From: Caenispirillum bisanense
GTDB taxonomy: Bacteria; Pseudomonadota; Alphaproteobacteria; Rhodospirillales; Rhodospirillaceae
DNA length: 64,000 bases
Assembly: GCF_039523075.1 (NCBI RefSeq)
Contig: NZ_BAAAEP010000018.1
Coordinates: forward strand, 15,304 to 79,303
Direction: 5' to 3'
Of this stretch, positions 25,012 through 32,434 are shown piece after piece. A model generated the notes under the pieces. It saw only the letters and a program-made list of their open reading frames with translations. It searched no databases and was not told the DNA's origin. The position numbers and the translations under genes are program-made. Numbering within the stretch: position 1 is the first letter of the stretch; the number at the start of each line of letters is the position of its first letter.

Positions 25012-26550
25012 ATGAGCTTTCCCACCGCCGCCGATGCCGACCTGCTGTCGCTGGCCTTCGCCACCACGCCGGGGGCCATCACCGTCTCCCGCGTGAGGGA
25101 CGGGGTTTATATCGCCGTCAACCATGGCTTCTGCGAACTGTCGGGCTATACGCAGGCGGAAGTGCTCGGCCGGTCGTCGCTGGAGCTGGACATCTGGTAC
25201 GACGGCGACGAACGCCGCCGCTTCGTCGACCGCCTGCTGCGCGACGGCGTGCAGCGCAACGCCCTGTGCCGGTTCCGCCGCAAGTCGGGGGAGGTGTTCT
25301 ACGGCCACATGTCGGCCCGCCTGTTCGACCGCGACGGCGAACCGCACATCTTCGCCGTCACCCAGGACATCGCCGAGATCATGCGGGCGCAGGAACAGGC
25401 GGAAATCAGCGAGGCACGGCTGCGGGCGCTGGTGGCCCACCTGCCCCACGGGGTGCGGGAACTGGACCTGTCGGGCACCATCCTGCTGGAGAACCCGGCC
25501 CACGCCCGCCTGTTCGGCTACCGCCCCGGCGAACTGGTGGGCACCTGCGCGCTCGACCTGCTGGCCGACCAGGAGTTCGCCTCCCGCCTTGTCGAGCGCG
25601 TGCTGACCCAGGAGCCGGACAGCACCGGCAGCTCCGCCGGCAGCTACACCGCCGACATGGTGCGCAAGGACGGCAGCCTGATCCATGTGCGGGTGGACTG
25701 GAACCTGCTGCGGTCTCCCGACGGTCCGCCGACCATCATCTCGGTGCTCACCGACCTGACCGCCTCGGTGCGGGCGGAGGCGGAGCGGCGCCGGTATGTG
25801 GAGGAACTCACCCGCTCCAACGGCGAGCTGGAGCGCTATGCCTACATCGCCGCCCACGACCTGCGCGAGCCCATCCGCACCGTCACCAGCTACGCCCAGC
25901 TGATGCGCCGGCGGCTGGAGAAGGACGGGGTGCTGACCGGGGAGACGGCGGAACTGTTCGACTATCTGGAAAGCGGCGCCCGCCGCATGTCCGACGTGGT
26001 GGACGACCTGCTCGCCTATTCCCGCCTGCAGACGGAGGCGGTGCCCTTCGCCAGCGTCGATCTCGGGGTGGTGGTGGAGTCGGTGCAGGCGAGCCTCGCC
26101 CGCACCATCGCCGAGACGGGGGCGGAGGTGCAGGCCTCGCCGCTGCCGGTGGTGATGGCCGACGAACCGCAGATGCTGCAGCTGTTCCAGAACCTGCTGA
26201 CCAACGCCCTCCGCTACCAGCCCCACACCCCCGGCCACGTGCCGGTGGTGAAGGTGACGGCGGCGCGCCAGGGCAACGGCTGGTCCATCGCCATTGCCGA
26301 CAACGGCATCGGCATCGACCCGCAGTTCTTCGACCGCATCTTCAAGCTGTTCCAGCGCCTGCACGGGCAGCGGGATTACCCCGGCACCGGCGTCGGCCTC
26401 GCCATCTGCCGCCGCATTGCCGAGCGCCATGGCGGCACCCTGACCGTCGAGTCGCAGCCCGGCGCCGGCAGCACCTTCCGCCTGTGGCTGCCCGACGAGC
26501 CGCCGGTGCTGGTGGGCGAGGAACCGCCGCCGCCTCAGCCGCCGAGCTGA
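25012..26550 (+). CDS. PAS-domain sensor histidine kinase (cytoplasmic)
   Basis: A 512-residue kinase with no membrane segments. Two PAS domains occupy ~15-130 and ~140-255 (segments NHGFCELSGYTQAEVLGRS and ENPAHARLFGYRPGEL). The phospho-acceptor H box IAAHDLREPIRT places the histidine at 282. An HATPase domain follows, with N box LTNALRYQP, G1 DNGIGID and G2 GTGVGLAI. The H-box style D-L-R-E-P is that of the phytochrome-like/HWE-adjacent HisKA kinases. No response regulator is adjacent, so it is an orphan kinase. Its last 16 bp overlap the end of the convergent Crp/Fnr gene. Confidence 0.92.
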   Translation: MSFPTAADADLLSLAFATTPGAITVSRVRDGVYIAVNHGFCELSGYTQAEVLGRSSLELDIWYDGDERRRFVDRLLRDGVQRNALCRFRRKSGEVFYGHMSARLFDRDGEPHIFAVTQDIAEIMRAQEQAEISEARLRALVAHLPHGVRELDLSGTILLENPAHARLFGYRPGELVGTCALDLLADQEFASRLVERVLTQEPDSTGSSAGSYTADMVRKDGSLIHVRVDWNLLRSPDGPPTIISVLTDLTASVRAEAERRRYVEELTRSNGELERYAYIAAHDLREPIRTVTSYAQLMRRRLEKDGVLTGETAELFDYLESGARRMSDVVDDLLAYSRLQTEAVPFASVDLGVVVESVQASLARTIAETGAEVQASPLPVVMADEPQMLQLFQNLLTNALRYQPHTPGHVPVVKVTAARQGNGWSIAIADNGIGIDPQFFDRIFKLFQRLHGQRDYPGTGVGLAICRRIAERHGGTLTVESQPGAGSTFRLWLPDEPPVLVGEEPPPPQPPS

Positions 26551-27206
26551 GCCAGGGCGGTGGCGTCGCGCATCTCGATGCGGCCGCGCGCCAGGGCGAC
26601 CCAGCCGCGGCGCTCGAATTCCTTCAGCTGGCGGCTGATCACCTCGCGCGCCGTGCCCAGTTCCGTCGCAAGGGCCTGGTGGGTCGCCTCCACTACGCCG
26701 CCGCCGCCGCGCCCGGCATGGGCCAGCAGCAGCTGCGCCAGCCGCACGTCGATGCGGCCGAAGGCGACTTCCTCGATCAGCATGAGCAGGTCGGCGATGC
26801 GGGTGGCATAGACGGCGAAGACGAAGCGGCGGAAGGCGGGGCTCGCGTCCACCAGCTGCTCGAAGGCGGCGGCCGACAGCATGGCGGCCCGCACCGCCGT
26901 TTCCGCCACCCCCTGGGCGCCGTATTCGGCGCGGGTGAGCAGGCAGGCGGTGGTCAGCACGCAGGTCTGGCCGCGCTCCACCCGGTAGAGGACGATCTCG
27001 CGTCCGCCCTCCGACACCTTCTGCACCCGCACCGAGCCGTCGAGCACCAGCACATAGGCCTGACAGGCGCCGCCTTCGGAGAACAGCACCGTGCCCGGCG
27101 GCACCTCGGCCAGCCGCACCGACTGGTCGAGCAGGCGGCGCCCGTCGCCGGTGACGGCGGCGAGGTCGGGGAAGGCGTCCAGCAGGGCGTCGAGATCGCG
27201 GCTCAT
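26535..27206 (-). CDS. Crp/Fnr-family transcriptional regulator
   Basis: A 223-residue regulator: an N-terminal cNMP-binding-like beta-roll (~20-130; PPGTVLFSEGGACQAYVLVLDG has the beta-roll pattern) and a C-terminal winged helix with the recognition segment LGTAREVISRQLKEF (~185-200). The phosphate-binding cassette of true Crp is not conserved, and there is no Fnr-type N-terminal cysteine cluster. The ligand is therefore unknown. The recognition helix resembles regulators often found near DUF2892 and sulfur genes, but the targets here are not known. Confidence 0.88.
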   Translation of the reverse strand: MSRDLDALLDAFPDLAAVTGDGRRLLDQSVRLAEVPPGTVLFSEGGACQAYVLVLDGSVRVQKVSEGGREIVLYRVERGQTCVLTTACLLTRAEYGAQGVAETAVRAAMLSAAAFEQLVDASPAFRRFVFAVYATRIADLLMLIEEVAFGRIDVRLAQLLLAHAGRGGGGVVEATHQALATELGTAREVISRQLKEFERRGWVALARGRIEMRDATALAQLGG

Positions 27207-27273
27207 GGCCGGCAGTGTGCCGTCAGCGGCGGCGGCGGGAAAGGAGAAAGCGGCGCCGCCGTCCGCCGTCCCC

Positions 27274-27738
27274 TCAGCCCCGCGCCTTGCGCGCTTCGGC
27301 GATGGCCGCTTCCACCGCGTCGAAGGGCAGCATGACGGAGCCGTGGCGGCTTTTCAGGTCGCGGACGAGGCGCAGGTATTCCAGATCCTGCCAGTCGCCG
27401 CCGGGCAGCGGGCCGTCGTCCTTCAGCATGGCGCGCATGGCCGCCGCCACCGCCGTCAGTTCCGCCGCCGGGCGGCCGGCAAGGTGCTTGGCCAGGATGG
27501 CGGTGGCCGCCTCGCCCAGGGCGCAGGCGCGCACGGCATAGCCGAAGCCGGTGATGGTCTCGGCCTCGTCCATGGCGATGTCCACCGTGATGCGGCTGCC
27601 GCACAGGCGGCTGGTGCGCTCCACCGTGGCATCGGGCGCGGCAAGGCGCCGGTCCTCGCGCACCGCCTTGGAATAGTCCTTCAGCTTCTCGCTGAACAGG
27701 TCGATGAGGACGGTGCTGGTCTCGCTGTCGGAACTCAT
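27274..27738 (-). CDS. NifU/IscU-like iron-sulfur scaffold protein
   Basis: A 154-residue member of the NifU N-terminal-domain family. The first conserved cysteine lies in LCGSRITVDI (~46) and the second in VRACALGEAA (~72). Where IscU and SufU have a third cysteine, the segment reads S-R-H-G-S-V-M-L-P-F, so that ligand is absent. This variant is common in alphaproteobacterial homologues by memory, but cluster binding cannot be assumed. The gene stands alone, not within a suf or isc cluster. Confidence 0.78.
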   Translation of the reverse strand: MSSDSETSTVLIDLFSEKLKDYSKAVREDRRLAAPDATVERTSRLCGSRITVDIAMDEAETITGFGYAVRACALGEAATAILAKHLAGRPAAELTAVAAAMRAMLKDDGPLPGGDWQDLEYLRLVRDLKSRHGSVMLPFDAVEAAIAEARKARG

Positions 27739-27829
27739 CCTGGTCCGGTCCCTGAACTCTGCAAGGGGGGCCTTGCGGCGGCCAGTCTACACCAGCCACC
27801 CCCGACATAGGGAGTACGCGATGCCGCCG

Positions 27830-29257
27830 TCAGCCCTTGACCGATTTGGCGGCGAAGCGCTCCAGGGTGATGGCGTCGGACCAGTGGCCCGGCGGCAGCC
27901 CGGCCTTGCGTTTCAGCGCGCGGACGAACTCGCGCGGGTCAGGCAGGGTTTCCCACACCGCCGGCAGGAACAGGCCGCGGGCGCCATGCTCGCCGAGGAT
28001 GAGCCCGTCGACGCCGGGGCGCAGGCGGGCGACCAGATCGTCCTCGTCGCGCACCGGGAAGGGCTGCGGCGGCGTCAGCACCGACAGCGCCACCGCCACC
28101 GCCGGCCACTCCCGCGCCGAGACCGGCGGGAAGCGCGGGTCGTGGAAGGCGCTGCGCCAGGCGTTTTCCGCCACGTCCTGGGCCAGCGGCCGCCACGCCT
28201 GGGGGCTGCCGATGCAGCCGCGCAGGGCGCCGTCGACGGTCAGGGTGACGAAGCAGGCGCCGTTGTGGCGCAGCGGCTCGGCCACCGTCGCCGGGTCGAC
28301 CGCCAGCGGCTCGCCGCGGGTGAGGCCGTTCTCGATGGAGTGACGGGCGAGGGCGATGAGGTCGGCGCCGTGCCGCGCCAGCATGGCTTCGATGGCGGTT
28401 TCCGGGTCGGGCGATGCCTCCGCCGCCGCCGCTGCCGCCGATCCGTCGGCCTGCGGCTCCACCAGCGCCCAGGCGCCGTAGCCCACCACCCGGTCGCGCG
28501 GTCCGGCGGTGTCGCCCGACGAGCGCACGTCCAGCGTCTCGATGGACAGGCCGCGCGCCCGGGCGGCCAGCAGCAGCCCGCCCATGGGGGTGCGGCCGCA
28601 GGCGCGGTCGTAGGACAGGGCGGCGGCATCCAGGGTTTCGATGGCGGTGCGGGTGTCGGCGTCGAAGCGGCGGCCGGTGTCGTAGTCGAGGTAATGCGAG
28701 AGGTCGGTCGACACCACGATCAGCGTCTCCGGCCCGCCCCACAGGCGGTCGAGCAGCGCCGCCACCTCCTCCGGCCGCGCCTCGCCGACGCAGACCGGCA
28801 CCAGCGCCACGTCGCCCAGCACGGCGCGCAGGAACGGCAGGTGGACCTCCAGGCTGTGTTCCTCGGCATGGGCCTGATCGGAATAGCCGCAGCCCGGCAC
28901 GCTCTCCACCACTCCGGCGATGGCGGCGCGGTCCAGCCGCAGGGGGCCGAGGGGGGTGGCGAAGGCATCCACCGTCGGCAACGCCATGCCCCGGAAGGCG
29001 ACGCGATGGGCGGGGCCGAGCAGCACCACCCGCGTCACCCGTCCGGCCAGCGGCGCCAGCCGGGCGTAGGCGCGGGCCGCCACCGGGCCGGAATAGACGT
29101 AGCCGGCATGGGGCGCGATGATCGCCTTGGGCGGAGGGGCCGAGGCCGGGGTGTGGCGCCGCGCTTCCGCCAGCAGGTCGTCGAGGGTACGCGACAGCTG
29201 GCCGGCGTCGCCCGGATAGAAGGCGCCGGCCACCGCAGCGGGACGCAGGTGCGTCAT
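27830..29257 (-). CDS. AmmeMemoRadiSam proteins B and A fused (MEMO1-AMMECR1)
   Basis: A 475-residue fusion. Residues ~1-275 form a MEMO1 domain, related to extradiol dioxygenases: AVAGAFYPGD, IAPHAGYVYSG, GPAHRVAFRG, AEEHSLEVHLPFL and VSTDLSHYLDY. Residues ~290-475 form an AMMECR1 domain: GACFVTLTVDGALRGCIGS and DGLILGEHGARGLFLP. The two domains normally travel with a radical SAM protein (AmrS-type) as the three-part AmmeMemoRadiSam system of unknown function. That partner is not next to it. The metal-site histidines of the MEMO domain appear intact. Confidence 0.9.
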   Translation of the reverse strand: MTHLRPAAVAGAFYPGDAGQLSRTLDDLLAEARRHTPASAPPPKAIIAPHAGYVYSGPVAARAYARLAPLAGRVTRVVLLGPAHRVAFRGMALPTVDAFATPLGPLRLDRAAIAGVVESVPGCGYSDQAHAEEHSLEVHLPFLRAVLGDVALVPVCVGEARPEEVAALLDRLWGGPETLIVVSTDLSHYLDYDTGRRFDADTRTAIETLDAAALSYDRACGRTPMGGLLLAARARGLSIETLDVRSSGDTAGPRDRVVGYGAWALVEPQADGSAAAAAAEASPDPETAIEAMLARHGADLIALARHSIENGLTRGEPLAVDPATVAEPLRHNGACFVTLTVDGALRGCIGSPQAWRPLAQDVAENAWRSAFHDPRFPPVSAREWPAVAVALSVLTPPQPFPVRDEDDLVARLRPGVDGLILGEHGARGLFLPAVWETLPDPREFVRALKRKAGLPPGHWSDAITLERFAAKSVKG

Positions 29258-29324
29258 GGATCGTCTCCCACAGGAGGACTGATCCCAGTATAACGCCGCA
29301 GGGGCCCCGACGGCACCGGCCGCG

Positions 29325-29393
29325 CTACAGCCAGCCGAGCTTGCGGAACGCCCACAGGATGAGGCCGAGCACCGCCGCCATCACCAGCACCAC
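29325..29393 (-). CDS. Possible 22-residue membrane peptide
   Basis: A short frame opening with two GTG codons encodes a hydrophobic stretch (VVLVMAAVLGLILWAF) followed by R-K-L-G-W-L and a stop. An in-frame stop five codons upstream limits its length. It has the composition of a single-span membrane micropeptide but lacks a clear ribosome site, and it may be chance or a gene remnant. Confidence 0.22.
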   Translation of the reverse strand: MVLVMAAVLGLILWAFRKLGWL

Positions 29394-29430
29394 GATATGG
29401 CGCTGCTAACGCGGGCCCCTGCATGCGCCC

Positions 29431-29862
29431 TCAGCCGCGACTCGGCACCATCAGGGTGGCTTCGCCATCGATGACGGTCTTGCCGCCGACGGTGCAGACG
29501 GTGCGGAAGGTGCAGAACTTCTTGTCGTCGAGCTTGCCCGTGCATTCGACGGTGGCGGTGACGGTATCGCCGATGCGCACCGGCGCCTTGAACTTCAGGC
29601 TCTGGCCGACGTAGATGCAGCCCGGCCCCGGCAGCTTGGTGCCGAACACGGTGGAGATCAGCGCCGCCGACAGCATGCCGTGGGCGATGCGGCCCTTGAA
29701 CATGGTGGTCTCGGCATACTCCTGGTTCAGGTGAACCGGGTTGGTGTCGCCGGAAACGCCGGCGAACATCAGGATGTCCGCCTCGGTGATGGTCTTGCCG
29801 AAGGAGGCCTTGTGGCCGACTTCGATGTCTTCGTAATAGTTGAGGATCACGTCGTCGGACAT
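29431..29862 (-). CDS. MaoC-family (R)-specific enoyl-CoA hydratase
   Basis: A 143-residue hot-dog-fold hydratase, close in size and motif to PhaJ. The hydratase motif is present as FAGVSGDTNPVHLNQEYAETT with its Asp-His pair, then FKGRIAHGML. PhaJ enzymes convert trans-2-enoyl-CoA into (R)-3-hydroxyacyl-CoA, feeding polyhydroxyalkanoate synthesis from fatty acid oxidation; a role in another hydration step is possible. The ATG at 29862 has GGGAGGAGGCC upstream. The duplicated small-ORF element A lies upstream on the same strand. Confidence 0.87.
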   Translation of the reverse strand: MSDDVILNYYEDIEVGHKASFGKTITEADILMFAGVSGDTNPVHLNQEYAETTMFKGRIAHGMLSAALISTVFGTKLPGPGCIYVGQSLKFKAPVRIGDTVTATVECTGKLDDKKFCTFRTVCTVGGKTVIDGEATLMVPSRG

Positions 29863-30044
29863 TCTATGGCCTCCTCCCGATGGGGTTTTGCTGCGCCGCA
29901 TCGTACCTGCCCCCCGGCGCACCGGCAAGCACCGCCGGCGCCCGCGACGGACGAGCGATGCGGTTTTCACGGAGCCGTCGCGGATGGGGAGTGAAGGGCG
30001 TGGCGGCCTCTTGCGCCGGAGCGGTGGGGTGCTAATATCGGAGT

Positions 30045-30247
30045 GGCAGGGGCGCGGGAACGCCCCTGCCTGTACCATCCTTAGGTTTCGAAGCTGATCC
30101 GGACGCGTAGTAGCAGGCGCGTCCGGGTCTTTTCGAACTCGATGGTAATGGATGGTCTGGGAATCCAGCGCATCGCATTTTCTCCGAACAGACGGCGGGG
30201 CCTCCGCCACGGCCGGAGGGGCCCGTCTCCTCCGGTCGGTCCGCCTG
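30045..30247 (-). repeat. Small-ORF repeat element, copy A
   Basis: A ~203-bp element read on the minus strand that is homologous to 43673-43870. It contains, in order, a conserved CAGGCGG start, an upstream hairpin around CTCCGGCCGTGGCGGAG, a 30-codon ORF, and a perfect 10-bp hairpin GGCAGGGGCG-loop-CGCCCCTGCC (30070-30061 with 30054-30045). About four fifths of the upstream 74 bases match copy B. No terminal inverted repeats or target-site duplications were seen. Confidence 0.8.
30081..30173 (-). CDS. 30-residue small protein, M-x-W-I-P-R family (copy A)
   Basis: A 30-codon ORF from ATG 30173 to TAA. The peptide starts M-R-W-I-P-R, has a central I-T-I-E-F-E-K-T-R stretch and ends R-V-R-I-S-F-E-T, an alternating pattern that suggests a basic beta hairpin. 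It aligns without gaps to the 29-residue copy B peptide, sharing M, W-I-P-R, I-T, E-x-E-K-T-R and a leucine. Differences are largely synonymous or conservative (V to I, V to F, L to V), which supports real coding. It lacks a signal peptide and its function is unknown. Confidence 0.6.
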   Translation of the reverse strand: MRWIPRPSITIEFEKTRTRLLLRVRISFET

Positions 30248-30324
30248 CACGGTCCTGCTGCTTTCACCGACTGCATCGCCATGCGACACGGATTCGCGTC
30301 CGGAGGCAATGGCTTTATTTCTCG

Positions 30325-31746
30325 TTATGCGAGAATGTCCGGGGCGCGCGGCACCGCCGTTGCCAGCCCCGTCAGCCCCTCGAACAGCGCCGCGTGTGAC
30401 AGCAGGGCCGCCTCGCCGCGGGGGCGGCCGACCATCTGCAGGCCGACCGGCAGGCCGCTCGCCGTCATGGCGGCCGGGACGCTGAGGGCGGGGCAGCCGG
30501 TGAGGGTGATGGCGAAGGTCAGCGCCAGCCAGTCGACGTAGGTGGCGAAGCGCTCGCCCTCCACCTCCTCCACCCAGCGCTGCTCCACCGGGAAGGGCGC
30601 CACCGGCGCCACCGGCGTCACCAGCAGGTCGAAGGTCTCGAACAGCCGCGCCATCTTCGCCACCAGGGCCGCCCGCTGACGTTCGGCGCGGCCGATGTCG
30701 GCGGCGGTGAGGGCGAGGCCCTTCTCGATGTTCCACACCACCTCGGGCTTCAGGGCCTCGCGGCGGTGCTCCAGCAGCGGTCCCATGGCGGTGGCGAAGC
30801 TGGCGGCGCGCAGGGTCTGGAACGACTCGCGGGCGGCGGAAAGGTCGAGGCTCACCTCCTCCACCACGCAGCCGGCATCCTCGAACCGTCGCACGGCGGC
30901 GGCCGACAGGGCGGCGATCTCCACCGCCACCGGCCCGACGCCCAGGTCCGGCGACCACGCCACCCGGCGCGGCGGCTGCGGCCGTTCGGCGGCGGCGAGG
31001 AAGGGGGCGGCCGGGGCCTCCAGCGCCAGCGGATCGCGGGCATCGGGGCCGGCGAAGGCATCCAGCATCAGCGCCACGTCGGCGACGGTGCGCCCCATGG
31101 GCCCTTCCACCCACAGGCTGCCGAAGGGCTCCCGCGCTGGGCCGCGCGCCACCCGGCCGGGGCTCGGGCGCAGGCCGACGACGCCGCAGAACGACGCCGG
31201 CAGCCGCAGCGAGCCGCCGAGGTCGGAGCCGGTCGCCAGCCACGCCATGCCGGTGGCCAGCGCCGCCGCCGAGCCGCCGGACGAGCCGCCGCAGGTGCGG
31301 GCGGTGTCCCACGGGTTGACGGTGCGGCCGAAGACGTCGTTGAAGGTATTGCCGCCGGCGCCCCATTCGGGCGTGTTGCTCTTGCCGAGCACCAGGCCGC
31401 CGCGCGACTCCAGCCGCTCCACCAGCGCGTCGCTGGCCTTGGGCACCGCCTCGGCGAACAGGGGCGAGCCGTAGGTGGTGCGCACGCCGGCGACGTCGGT
31501 GAGGTCCTTCACCACCAGCGGCAGGCCGGCCAGCCAGCCGGGGCTGCCGCTGTCGCCCTGGCCGGCGAGCAGGCGGTGGGCGTGGTCGCGGGCGCGGTCG
31601 GCGCACAGGGTGGGCAGCGCGTTGACCGCCGGGTTGACGACGGCGATGCGCGCCAGCGCGGCGTCGATGAGATCCAGCGGCGAGACGGCGCCGGCGCGCA
31701 GCAGGCGCACGGCCTCGACGGCCGTCAGGCGGATGAGGTCGTCCAT
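30325..31746 (-). CDS. Amidase (amidase-signature family)
   Basis: A 473-residue amidase-signature enzyme, distinct from the one at 7322. The lysine of the triad is in LPLVVKDLTDV. The serines are in CGGSSGGSAAALA and GSDLGGSLRLPA. TPVAPVAPF and GLPVGLQMVGRP close the family pattern. The N-terminal helices suit the 6-aminohexanoate-dimer hydrolase/aryl acylamidase branch, but the substrate is unknown. It is 4 bp downstream of the PAP2 gene stop and could be co-transcribed with it. Confidence 0.88.
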   Translation of the reverse strand: MDDLIRLTAVEAVRLLRAGAVSPLDLIDAALARIAVVNPAVNALPTLCADRARDHAHRLLAGQGDSGSPGWLAGLPLVVKDLTDVAGVRTTYGSPLFAEAVPKASDALVERLESRGGLVLGKSNTPEWGAGGNTFNDVFGRTVNPWDTARTCGGSSGGSAAALATGMAWLATGSDLGGSLRLPASFCGVVGLRPSPGRVARGPAREPFGSLWVEGPMGRTVADVALMLDAFAGPDARDPLALEAPAAPFLAAAERPQPPRRVAWSPDLGVGPVAVEIAALSAAAVRRFEDAGCVVEEVSLDLSAARESFQTLRAASFATAMGPLLEHRREALKPEVVWNIEKGLALTAADIGRAERQRAALVAKMARLFETFDLLVTPVAPVAPFPVEQRWVEEVEGERFATYVDWLALTFAITLTGCPALSVPAAMTASGLPVGLQMVGRPRGEAALLSHAALFEGLTGLATAVPRAPDILA

Positions 31747-31750
31747 GGGC

Positions 31751-32434
31751 TCAGCGGCCTCCCAGGATCAGGCGATGCAGCCCCCAGGTGACCGACACGA
31801 CGATGACCGCCGACCACAGGGTGTCGGACAGAAAATGGCCGCCCTGGATGATGCGCACCAGCGCCACCACCGAGCCCACGGCCAGGGCCGCCGCGATGGC
31901 GGTGCCGCGATGGCGGCGCGGCACCAGGAAGGCGAAGGCCACCAGCCAGAACCCCAGCGCCCCGTGGCCGGAGGTGAAGGAGCAGTTGCCGTCGCACTGG
32001 TCGGTCACCAGCCAGGGCGAGGTATAGACCGCCTCGCCGCCGAACTCCTGGATCTGGCTCGGCCGGGCGCGGCCCCAGTTTTCCTTCAGGATGGTGTTGA
32101 CGATCAGCCCCGGCCCGATGGCCAGCGAACTGGCGAGGAACAGCGTCACCCGCCCGTCGATGCCGAGGAACCGCTGGCGCAGCACCACCCCGGCCAGCCA
32201 CAGCAGCACCACGAACAGCAGCAGCCCGAACAGCACCACCGGCAGGCCCTTGCGGATGAACTCAGCAAACCAGCCGCGGGCATGGACGAAGCCGAGGCCC
32301 GGCTCGTAGAACAGGCCGCTCACCCACAGATCGGCCTGGGGAAACAGCAGGAAGAAGGCCAGCAGGCCCAGCAGCCAGGCGCAGGGCCGGGCGCGGAAGG
32401 AGGCGCCGGCGGCTTCGATGAAGCGTGCGATCAA
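31751..32434 (-). CDS. PAP2-family membrane phosphatase
   Basis: A 227-residue inner-membrane protein with about six helices and the three PAP2 motifs: KENWGRARP (motif 1), CSFTSGHGA (motif 2) and RIIQGGHFLSD (motif 3). Such enzymes dephosphorylate undecaprenyl pyrophosphate, phosphatidylglycerol phosphate or lipid A (LpxE/LpxF). Its start overlaps the end of an ArnT-like glycosyltransferase by 4 bp, the same pairing as at 38704-41039. This suggests that the phosphatase and the lipid-linked sugar transferase act together on lipid A or a carrier lipid. Confidence 0.86.
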   Translation of the reverse strand: MIARFIEAAGASFRARPCAWLLGLLAFFLLFPQADLWVSGLFYEPGLGFVHARGWFAEFIRKGLPVVLFGLLLFVVLLWLAGVVLRQRFLGIDGRVTLFLASSLAIGPGLIVNTILKENWGRARPSQIQEFGGEAVYTSPWLVTDQCDGNCSFTSGHGALGFWLVAFAFLVPRRHRGTAIAAALAVGSVVALVRIIQGGHFLSDTLWSAVIVVSVTWGLHRLILGGR

